Of a stretch of DNA of 17,450 nt, positions 7,283 to 12,958 are shown in pieces. A program made the position numbers and the translations under genes. The number at the start of each line of letters is the position of its first letter. Position 1 is the stretch's first letter. Origin of the DNA: DATEHQ01 sp035279525 (GTDB lineage Bacteria > Chloroflexota > Dormibacteria > Dormibacterales > Dormibacteraceae); assembly GCA_035279525.1 (NCBI GenBank), contig DATEHQ010000175.1, forward strand, positions 1 through 17,450, given 5' to 3'. Below the pieces are notes generated by a model. That model searched no databases. It was given only the letters and a program-made list of their open reading frames with translations, and was not told where the DNA came from.

Positions 7283-8475
7283 CGCTCGAGTTCACCCTCA
7301 CCCAGGAGCAGGAGGCGATCCGCGACCTGGCGCACCAGTTCGCGGAAAAGGAGATCCGGCCCGTCGCGGCAAAGCACGACGAGTCGGAGGAGTTCCCCTA
7401 CGAGGTGGTCGCGAAGGCCCACCGCATCGGCCTCACCCCGGCCGCCTTCCTCCCCGAGGAGTACGGCGGGCAGGGCCTCGACTTCCTCACCGAGCTTATC
7501 CTCAACGAGGAGCTGAGCTGGGGCTGCGCCGGCATCGCGGTCTGCATCCAGTCGATGGCCCTGGCGATCGCCGGCATCCGCGCCAGCGGGACGGAGGAAC
7601 AGAAGAAGCGCTGGCTGCCTGAGTTCACGAACCCGGACAGGCTCGTCCTCGGCGGGCTTGGGCTCACCGAACCCGACTCCGGCTCAGACGCCCTGGCCAT
7701 GAAGACCCGCGCCACGCGGGTCGGCGACGGCTACGTGCTCAACGGGACCAAGCAGTTCTGCACCAACGGGGGCATCGCGGACTACCACGTGATCTACGCC
7801 AACACCGACCCGTCCCGAGGGCCCGCGGGGATCGCGTCGTTCCTGGTGCCGAAGGACACCCCCGGTCTGCGCATGGGACGCAAGGAGCAGAAGCTGGGTG
7901 TGCGCGCGAGCCACACCGCGCAGGTGATCCTCGAGGACTGCCACGTTCCTCTCGACCACAGGCTCGGCGGCGAGCCCGACGCGGAGAATGCCGGCCCGGG
8001 CGCGCTCGGCGCGCTGATGACGCTCGAGGCCACCCGCCCCGGAGTCGCGGCCGGGGCGCTGGGCATCGCCCGGGCCGCCTTTGAGTTCGCGCTCGAGTAT
8101 GCGCAGGATCGCAAGCAGTTCGGCAAGCCGCTCTGGCAGCACGAAGCGATCGGTTTCAAGCTCGCGGACATGGCGATGAAGATCGATGCCGCGCGGCTTC
8201 TGATCTGGCGTGCGGGGTGGATGGCCACCCACGGGCGGCCCTTCGAGCGGGCCGAGGGCTCGATGGCGAAGTGCTTCGCGGCGGACGTGGCCATGGAGGT
8301 CACCACCGACGCCATCCAGGTGCTCGGCGGCTATGGCTACATCAAGGAGTATCCGGTCGAGAAATGGTTTCGGGACGCGAAGATCTATCAGATCTGGGAG
8401 GGCACCGCGGAGATCCAGCGCCTGGTCATCTCGCGCGCCATCGCGGGCCAGCGCGCCACCATCAAGTTGAAGTAG
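7279..8475 (+). CDS. Acyl-CoA dehydrogenase
   Basis: This 398-residue FAD enzyme is full length for the family and oxidises an acyl-CoA to the trans-2-enoyl-CoA, passing electrons to electron-transfer flavoprotein. Visible motifs are GGLGLTEPDSGSDA (FAD/substrate loop), YVLNGTKQFCTNG, LGVRASHTAQVILEDC, ARAAFEFALEYAQDRKQFGKP, and the C-terminal GGYGYIKEYPVEKWFRDAKI and IWEGTAEIQR. In that last motif Glu374 is the expected catalytic base, at the position used by medium- and short-chain enzymes. The start GTG 7279 has GGAGG seven bases upstream and overlaps the MaoC stop. The chain-length or branched-chain specificity cannot be told. Confidence 0.96.
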   Translation: MTLEFTLTQEQEAIRDLAHQFAEKEIRPVAAKHDESEEFPYEVVAKAHRIGLTPAAFLPEEYGGQGLDFLTELILNEELSWGCAGIAVCIQSMALAIAGIRASGTEEQKKRWLPEFTNPDRLVLGGLGLTEPDSGSDALAMKTRATRVGDGYVLNGTKQFCTNGGIADYHVIYANTDPSRGPAGIASFLVPKDTPGLRMGRKEQKLGVRASHTAQVILEDCHVPLDHRLGGEPDAENAGPGALGALMTLEATRPGVAAGALGIARAAFEFALEYAQDRKQFGKPLWQHEAIGFKLADMAMKIDAARLLIWRAGWMATHGRPFERAEGSMAKCFAADVAMEVTTDAIQVLGGYGYIKEYPVEKWFRDAKIYQIWEGTAEIQRLVISRAIAGQRATIKLK

Positions 8476-8478
8476 TCA

Positions 8479-8495
8479 CCTCCCCGGCAGGGAGG
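8479..8495 (+). other. Intercistronic hairpin CCTCCC/GGGAGG
   Basis: The stem CCTCCC (8479-8484) pairs with GGGAGG (8490-8495) around a five-base CGGCA loop, just after the dehydrogenase stop. The GGGAGG arm is Shine-Dalgarno-like but is 21 bases from the chosen SDR start (ATG 8517) and directly abuts ATG 8496. No U-tract follows, so it is not a typical terminator. It may protect mRNA ends or modulate SDR translation. Confidence 0.4.
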
Positions 8496-8516
8496 ATGGC
8501 GAGGGGGACGACAGGG

Positions 8517-9356
8517 ATGTTCGATCTGACAGGAAGAGTCGCGGTTGTGACCGGGGCGTCGCGCGGGCTCGGCCGCCAGGACGCGCTCACGCTCGCGAGC
8601 CTCGGCGCGGACGTGGTCATCACGGACGTCCTCGTGGAGGACGACCCCGATCTCCAGCAGACCGCCGAGGCGCAGGGCAGCATGCTCGCGCAAGTGGCGG
8701 TCTCCCAGGGCTGGGTGCACTCGAACCAGACCGCCGACGCGATCCGCAAGATGGGCCGCAAGGCGCTCGCGATCAAGATGGACGTGACCAACCGCGAGCA
8801 GATCCGCGACGTCTTCAAGAAGGTGAAGGGCGAGTTCGGCAAGATCGACATCCTGATCAACAACGCCGCGACGCTGGACCACGCGGCGCAGATCCCCAAC
8901 CAGTCCTACGAGCTGTGGGACCGCGACGTGAGGGTGAACCTGACGGGCGCCTTCAACTGCACCAAGGAGGCGTGGCCCTACCTGGTCGAGAACAAGTGGG
9001 GACGGCTCATCTTCATGTCGTCGGTGGCCGGGACCCTCGGCGGCTTCGGCCAGGCGAGCTACTCGTCCACCAAGGCGGGGCTGATCGGGCTCGCCAGGAC
9101 CGCGGCGCTCGAAGGCGGCCGCCACAACATCACCTCCAACGCGATCGCGCCCGGCATCATCGAGTCCGAGGCAGGGAAGGCCGCGGCCGCGAACAACCCG
9201 ATGTACGAGCGATTCAAGTCGCGGACCGTGTTCAAGCGCTTCGGACAGCCCGAGGACATAGCGAACACGATCGCCTTCCTCTGCACGGAGGAGGCGGGGT
9301 ACATCACCGGCGCGGTGATCGAGGTCGCGGGCGGCATCCCACTCTTCACCGCCTGA
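8517..9356 (+). CDS. Short-chain dehydrogenase/reductase, probable 3-hydroxyacyl-CoA dehydrogenase
   Basis: This 279-residue Rossmann-fold oxidoreductase has TGASRGLG (residues 12-19) for NAD(P) binding, INNAA, and catalytic Ser near 168 (MSSVAG), Tyr182 and Lys186 (ASYSSTKAG). An insertion of about 25 residues after the second strand (residues about 40-67) separates it from short FabG enzymes; MFE-2-like (3R)-hydroxyacyl-CoA dehydrogenases also carry an insert there. With the MaoC hydratase upstream, which would give (3R)-hydroxyacyl-CoA, oxidation to the 3-ketoacyl-CoA is the natural role, though this is inference. ATG 8517 was chosen because GAGGGGG lies about ten bases before it. ATG 8496 would add seven residues but its ribosome site touches the codon. 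Confidence 0.93.
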   Translation: MFDLTGRVAVVTGASRGLGRQDALTLASLGADVVITDVLVEDDPDLQQTAEAQGSMLAQVAVSQGWVHSNQTADAIRKMGRKALAIKMDVTNREQIRDVFKKVKGEFGKIDILINNAATLDHAAQIPNQSYELWDRDVRVNLTGAFNCTKEAWPYLVENKWGRLIFMSSVAGTLGGFGQASYSSTKAGLIGLARTAALEGGRHNITSNAIAPGIIESEAGKAAAANNPMYERFKSRTVFKRFGQPEDIANTIAFLCTEEAGYITGAVIEVAGGIPLFTA

Positions 9357-9359
9357 CCT

Positions 9360-10160
9360 GTGGGGGAGCTGGTCGACGTCGAGCGCGATGGCGGCATCGC
9401 CCGCGTGGTCATGCACCGCAAGGGCAATAACTCGATCGCCCAGGACCTCATGGAGGAGCTGGCCTCCGCTTTCAACGAGCTTGGCGCTGATCCGTCGGTG
9501 CGCGTGCTGGTGCTTGCGTCGGCTTACGAGAAGTACTTCAGCGTCGGCGCGGACCTCACTTCGCTGGCCGGGATGGACAGGAGTTCGTCCGACGCGAGAC
9601 ACCAGATCGCGGCCTTCATGCGCACCATGAACGAGCACTTCTCGACGGTCGAGCGCTGTCCCAAACCCGTCATCGCGGCGATCAGCGGCCACGCGCTGGG
9701 GGGCGGCAGCGAGCTCACGCTTTGCTGCGACCTCCGGGTGATGGTCGACGACGGAAGGTCGAAGATCGGACAGACCGAGTCCTCTCTGGGCATCATCCCG
9801 GGCGCCGGGGGGACCCAGCGCCTGCCTCGCCTGATCGGCCAGGCGCGCGCCAAGCGCTACATGATCGAATCGACGCGGCTCTCGGCCAGGGAGGCGGACG
9901 CGGTGGGTTGGGTGGACAGGGCCGCCGCGCCCGACGACTTCCAGGGCGCCGTGGACGAGCTCGCGGGCAGGCTGGCCAGGTCGGCGACGTTCGCCATCGC
10001 CATGATCAAGGACGCCGTCCGGCGCGGAGGCGAGCTGCCGCTCGAGCAGGGGCTCGGACTCGAATCCGAGAACTTTGCCCGGGCGGCCCTGAGCAACGAC
10101 GCCGCGATCGGGATCCTTTCCTTCCTCAGCAAGCAGGAGCCCGAGTTCACCGGTTCGTAG
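9360..10160 (+). CDS. Enoyl-CoA hydratase/isomerase (crotonase family)
   Basis: The 266-residue crotonase-fold protein keeps the oxyanion-hole segments FSVGADLTSL and GHALGGGSELTLCCD, and GQTESSLGIIPGAGGTQRL. Both glutamates used for water addition in rat mitochondrial crotonase are present (Glu118 and Glu140), so hydratase activity is more likely than a pure isomerase or hydrolase. The C-terminal helix ends FLSKQEPEF, as usual. GTG 9360 starts three bases after the SDR stop without a clear ribosome site, so translation is probably coupled. It would make (3S)-hydroxyacyl-CoA, the opposite stereochemistry to the MaoC pair in the same operon; a different acyl substrate or step is possible. It is the last gene before the ECF42-type promoter. 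Confidence 0.94.
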   Translation: MGELVDVERDGGIARVVMHRKGNNSIAQDLMEELASAFNELGADPSVRVLVLASAYEKYFSVGADLTSLAGMDRSSSDARHQIAAFMRTMNEHFSTVERCPKPVIAAISGHALGGGSELTLCCDLRVMVDDGRSKIGQTESSLGIIPGAGGTQRLPRLIGQARAKRYMIESTRLSAREADAVGWVDRAAAPDDFQGAVDELAGRLARSATFAIAMIKDAVRRGGELPLEQGLGLESENFARAALSNDAAIGILSFLSKQEPEFTGS

Positions 10161-10162
10161 GC

Positions 10163-10189
10163 TGTCGATTTCCACGATGGCCGTTCGTC
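10163..10189 (+). promoter_or_regulatory. Candidate ECF42-dependent promoter TGTCGA-N17-CGTC
   Basis: TGTCGA (10163-10168) and CGTC (10186-10189) are separated by 17 bases, directly after the hydratase stop. From memory, the motif reported for ECF42 sigma factors is TGTCGA at -35 and CG(A/T)C at -10, in front of DGPF genes. Here it precedes a DGPF gene followed by an ECF42-like sigma gene, so the module probably activates itself. Transcription would start near 10196. TGTCGA also occurs several times by chance inside genes in this window; the spacing and place carry the weight. Confidence 0.65.
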
Positions 10190-10197
10190 GTGTGGGC

Positions 10198-10203
10198 AGG
10201 AGG
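10198..10203 (+). promoter_or_regulatory. Optimal Shine-Dalgarno site AGGAGG of the 16-codon mini-ORF
   Basis: AGGAGG lies six bases before ATG 10210. It is one of the two strongest ribosome sites seen in the window, and it serves the mini-ORF, not the full DGPF gene, whose own site is the weaker AGGGAG at 10241-10246. Confidence 0.6.
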
Positions 10204-10209
10204 TAGTGC

Positions 10210-10260
10210 ATGAAGTACGTGCTGTTGTTTGTCGGGACGCAGGGAGACCAGAGACGATGA
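10210..10260 (+). CDS. 16-residue mini-ORF copying the DGPF protein N-terminus
   Basis: The peptide is MKYVLLFVGTQGDQRR. Its first ten residues match the N-terminus of the following DGPF protein (MKYVLLFAGT) except Val8 for Ala. It has a perfect ribosome site, and its TGA stop overlaps the ATG of the DGPF gene (ATGA, 10257-10260). It could be the relic of a tandem DGPF gene reduced by deletion, or a leader peptide that couples or controls translation of the module. Three of the four differing codons in the matched stretch are synonymous, which suggests that the copy was once under coding constraint. Confidence 0.5.
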   Translation: MKYVLLFVGTQGDQRR

Positions 10261-10285
10261 AGTATGTGCTGCTCTTCGCGGGGAC
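10210..10285 (+). repeat. Direct repeat of the DGPF gene start (two 29-base copies)
   Basis: Copies at 10210-10238 and 10257-10285 match at 23 of 29 bases, from the ATG through GGGAC. The copies are 47 bases apart start to start, and each is preceded by a purine-rich ribosome site. The similarity ends after about ten codons. Confidence 0.7.
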
Positions 10286-10598
10286 CATGGAACCCGAGGA
10301 ACGTGCCAACGACGCGGAGCTCGCGGCCGCGTACGAACGCATCAACGAGTGGTTCGACAGGTACGGCCGGGCCGGCAAGATCGTCGGCGGCCACGAGCTC
10401 AAGGGACCGCACACGGCGACGACCATCCGCTTCAAAGACGGGAAGCCGATGGTCACCGACGGCCCGTTCATCGAGGCGAAGGAAGTCATCGGCGGATACG
10501 CCGAGCTCGAAGTCGCCGATCTCGACGAGGCGCTGGAGATCGCGAAGACGTGGCCGGGCCGATCGAACGTCGAAGTGCGCCCGATCGTGGAACACTGA
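10257..10598 (+). CDS. DGPF/YCII-family protein of an ECF42 module
   Basis: The 113-residue protein has the YCII-related (DGPF) ferredoxin-like fold. It starts with strand MKYVLLFAGTMEPEE, includes VGGHELKGPHTATTIR, and has the name-giving MVTDGPFIEAKEVIGGY and a final helix EALEIAKTWPG. ATG 10257 is fixed by the family N-terminus and by AGGGAG ten bases upstream. The biochemical role of DGPF proteins is not known to me; they are commonly encoded beside ECF42 sigma factors and are their likely regulon members or modulators. The gene overlaps the sigma frame downstream, and it is probably transcribed from the TGTCGA promoter together with the mini-ORF. Confidence 0.93.
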   Translation: MKYVLLFAGTMEPEERANDAELAAAYERINEWFDRYGRAGKIVGGHELKGPHTATTIRFKDGKPMVTDGPFIEAKEVIGGYAELEVADLDEALEIAKTWPGRSNVEVRPIVEH

Positions 10599-11818
10599 GG
10601 GGCCTGGCAGACACACGCGCAGCCACCGAAGCCGCCGTCTCCGCCGTCTTCCGCGAGGAGGCGGCACGGATCACCGGCGCGCTGGTTCGGATCATCGGCA
10701 ACTTCGACATCGCGGAGGAGGTCGTGCAGGACAGCCTCCTCGTCGCGCTGGAGAAGTGGCCCGACCAGGGCATTCCGGAGAAGCCTGGCGCCTGGCTGCT
10801 CACCACCGCTCGGCGGCGCGCCATCGACCTGCTGCGACGAGACCGGCGCTACGCCGAGAAGGTCGCCCTGCTGGAGAGATCGATGACGCCCGGTGAGCCG
10901 GCGGAGGCGGACGACCGCCTGCGCCTCATCTTCACCTGCTGCCATCCCGCCCTGGCGCAGGAGGCGCAGGTCGCGCTGACGCTGCGAGCGGTGGCCGGCT
11001 TCACCACGCACGAGATCGCGGCCGCGTTCCTGGTCTCCGAGGCGACGATGGCCCAGAGGATCGTGCGCGCGAAGAGAAAGATCGTCGACGCCAACATCCC
11101 CTACCGGGTGCCCCGCGGCGACGAGCTCGGCGCGCGACTCGACGCGGTGCTGGCGGTGCTCTACCTGATGTTCAACGAGGGCTACCTGAGCCGAGGACCC
11201 AGCGTCGCCGCGCGCCGCGACCTGGCCGAGGACGCGCTCTGGCTCACCCGGCTGGTCTCATCGCTGATCCCGGATCAGCCCGAGGTGCTCGGCCTGCTGG
11301 CGCTGATGCGACTCAACGCGGGACGGGCGCGAGCGCGCTTTGATGGGGAAGGCGAGATGGTGCTGCTGCCCGACCAGGACCGCGAGCTCTGGGACCGGAA
11401 CGCGATCGCGGAGGGGGTGGACGTGCTTCATCGCGCGGCGGCGATGCACGCGCCAGGCCCTTACCAGCTGCAGGCCGCGATCGCCGCCGTCCACGCGGAG
11501 GCGAGGTCGTGGGAGGAGACCGACTGGCGCCAGATCGTCCTCCTCTACGACGCCTTGCTGCGGATCGCGGACACTCCCGTGGTCCGGCTGAATCGGGCCG
11601 TGGCGATCAGCCACGTCGCCGGTCCACGCGAGGCGCTCGGCGAGGTCAACGACCTGGCCTTGTCGCTGGCCGAGTACCACCTGTTCCATGCGACGCGGGC
11701 GGAGCTGCTGGACGAGCTCGGCGAGAAGGCGCTCGCCCGCGAAGCCCGCCTGCGAGCGCTTTCCCTCTGCCAGAACCCGGCGGAGCGCTCGCTGCTGGAG
11801 AAAAAGCTCAACGCCTAG
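10550..11818 (+). CDS. ECF42-type RNA polymerase sigma factor with C-terminal TPR/DUF6596-like extension
   Basis: About 400 residues show sigma region 2 (FDIAEEVVQDSLLVALEKW, then KPGAWLLTTARRRAIDLLRR) and region 4 (LIFTCCHPALAQEAQVALTL, then FTTHEIAAAFLVSEATMAQRI). A long C-terminal extension follows (DAVLAVLYLMFNEGYLS, LLALMRLNAGRARAR, YQLQAAIAAVHA, RLNRAVAISHVAGP), typical of ECF42, where TPR-like repeats replace a dedicated anti-sigma factor. The start is uncertain. GTG 10550 is the last usual start codon in frame but overlaps the DGPF gene by 49 bases; homologues begin nearer 10604, where only CTG is available. The frame is -1 relative to the DGPF gene and I see no slippery site. The stop interlocks with the convergent gene via CTAG. 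Confidence 0.93.
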   Translation: MAGPIERRSAPDRGTLRGLADTRAATEAAVSAVFREEAARITGALVRIIGNFDIAEEVVQDSLLVALEKWPDQGIPEKPGAWLLTTARRRAIDLLRRDRRYAEKVALLERSMTPGEPAEADDRLRLIFTCCHPALAQEAQVALTLRAVAGFTTHEIAAAFLVSEATMAQRIVRAKRKIVDANIPYRVPRGDELGARLDAVLAVLYLMFNEGYLSRGPSVAARRDLAEDALWLTRLVSSLIPDQPEVLGLLALMRLNAGRARARFDGEGEMVLLPDQDRELWDRNAIAEGVDVLHRAAAMHAPGPYQLQAAIAAVHAEARSWEETDWRQIVLLYDALLRIADTPVVRLNRAVAISHVAGPREALGEVNDLALSLAEYHLFHATRAELLDELGEKALAREARLRALSLCQNPAERSLLEKKLNA

Positions 11819-12600
11819 CGACTTTCGCCGGTCATGCCGAGCTCGCTCGAGCGCCGGCGCACGATTCCCATCACCTCCTCGACGCGCTTTGGGTCGGCCC
11901 CGATGCAGCGGATGACGAGCTCCTTCGTCTCGAAGTTGGGATACGAGCCGATCGAGACGTCTGGATATCTCTCCTCGAGCTCCCGCATCAGGGGATAGAA
12001 GCGCGCCTCGACCGCGAACGTGAATCGCAGCTCGCGCACCGCGGCCGCGGAGCCGCCCGCCAGGAACTGCGGCTCGAGCTCCTCGGTGAATATGCCCTTC
12101 ATCTCCATCGGTACACCGGGCAGCACGAAGATCCGCTTCGATTCGATCTCGTAGACGACGCCCGGCGCCATGCCGCGGCGGTTCCTGAAGACATGCGCAG
12201 GTGCGGCCGGGATGCGGGCCATGCGGAGGTTGCCCTCCGTCATGTCGGGGGAATCGAGCAGGGCAGCCTCGTGCAGACCCTTGACGCGGCGCTCGATCCG
12301 GGCGCGGGTCTCCTCCCAGACCACGAGCTCGCGCCCGAGCGCATCGGCCAGAGCGCCGAAGGTTCGGTCGTCGGGCGTGGGGCCGAGGCCGCCGCTGAGG
12401 AACACCTGGCCGAGGTCTGGGTCGGCGAGCTCCCGCCTGACCTGCTCGGCGATCTCGGTGGGACGGTCGCGGACCTGCGTCACGCGCTTGACCGGAAAGC
12501 CCAGCAGCCTCAGGCGTTCGGCGAGCCAGTGCGAGTTCGTGTCGACGACGAAGCCACCGACGAGCTCGTCGCCGATCGCGACAATGCTCGAGCTCGCCAT
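11815..12600 (-). CDS. CinA N-terminal-type / MoCF-biosynthesis domain protein
   Basis: This 261-residue protein is the molybdopterin-binding (MoaB/MogA-like) domain as found in CinA: IVAIGDELVGGFVVDTNSHW at the N-terminus, LSGGLGPTPDD (about 69-78), and LPGVPMEM (about 160-167), then a smaller domain to the end. The C-terminal nicotinamide-nucleotide amidase domain of full CinA is absent. In full CinA the N-terminal domain has been linked to ADP-ribose pyrophosphatase activity and the C-terminal one to amidase activity; the function of a stand-alone copy is unclear. ATG 12600 is chosen because it starts the conserved strand and sits seven bases after a TATGTT -10 box; upstream in-frame codons would overlap the divergent acylphosphatase gene. 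Confidence 0.9.
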   Translation of the reverse strand: MASSSIVAIGDELVGGFVVDTNSHWLAERLRLLGFPVKRVTQVRDRPTEIAEQVRRELADPDLGQVFLSGGLGPTPDDRTFGALADALGRELVVWEETRARIERRVKGLHEAALLDSPDMTEGNLRMARIPAAPAHVFRNRRGMAPGVVYEIESKRIFVLPGVPMEMKGIFTEELEPQFLAGGSAAAVRELRFTFAVEARFYPLMRELEERYPDVSIGSYPNFETKELVIRCIGADPKRVEEVMGIVRRRSSELGMTGESR

Positions 12601-12607
12601 GCGCCCG

Positions 12608-12613
12608 AACATA
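12608..12613 (-). promoter_or_regulatory. -10 box TATGTT of the CinA-like gene (leaderless)
   Basis: On the minus strand TATGTT is followed by seven bases and then ATG 12600, the same spacing as the moxR TATAAT. It lies inside the 18-base gap between divergent start codons, so any -35 element must be inside the acylphosphatase gene. None is clear. Confidence 0.5.
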
Positions 12614-12618
12614 TACCC

Positions 12619-12891
12619 GTGGAGAGGTTGCGCGCCATGATCCACGGCGACGTCCAGGGGGTTGGCTTCCGCTACTTCCTCATGCGCAAGGCAAGCGGCC
12701 TGGGGCTCACCGGCTGGGTCCGGAACAACGACGACGGGACGGTGGAGCTCGTCGCCGAGGGCCGGCGGCAGGACCTCGAGCAGCTCCTGCGCAGCGCTCG
12801 GGAGGGACCGCGGCTCGCGCGCGTGGCGAGAGTCGAGGCCGAATGGTCGGGGGCGACAGGCGGACTCACGGGGTTCGACCTCACCGCCTGA
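12619..12891 (+). CDS. Acylphosphatase
   Basis: The 90-residue enzyme is typical in length and hydrolyses carboxyl-phosphate bonds in acylphosphates. The family signature HGDVQGVGFRYF gives the phosphate-binding loop and catalytic Arg18, and GWVRNNDDGTVE gives catalytic Asn36; EGRRQDLEQLL and the final strand GFDLTA complete the fold. GTG 12619 is preferred because residues MERLRAMIHG supply the first beta strand. ATG 12637, with GGAGAGG nine bases upstream, would remove most of that strand. The gene diverges from the CinA-like gene with 18 bases between start codons. No functional link to its neighbours is evident. Confidence 0.92.
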   Translation: MERLRAMIHGDVQGVGFRYFLMRKASGLGLTGWVRNNDDGTVELVAEGRRQDLEQLLRSAREGPRLARVARVEAEWSGATGGLTGFDLTA

Positions 12892-12902
12892 CCCACTTCG
12901 GA

Positions 12903-12908
12903 TAACCT
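12903..12908 (+). promoter_or_regulatory. Possible -10 box TAACCT of the pyrophosphatase gene
   Basis: TAACCT fits TANNNT and lies in the 67-base gap after the acylphosphatase gene. It would give an mRNA leader of about 45 bases containing the AGGGGAGG ribosome site at 12940-12947. No good -35 hexamer is seen, so read-through from the acylphosphatase gene is also possible. Confidence 0.3.
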
Positions 12909-12958
12909 AACGCTCCGCGTCGTTTTCAAAGCGGTCAAGAGGGGAGGTTGCTCGGTAA

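Noticed and set aside
8388..10667. 759-codon open frame on the minus strand across the SDR, hydratase and DGPF genes
   Set aside because: It is antisense to three clearly recognised genes, has Arg/Asp/His-rich low-complexity translation, and shows no motif. This is the usual GC-driven shadow.
12612..12617. TATACC as a leaderless -10 box for the acylphosphatase GTG 12619
   Set aside because: Only one base separates it from the start codon, so transcription would begin inside the gene. It would suit only the shorter ATG 12637 form.
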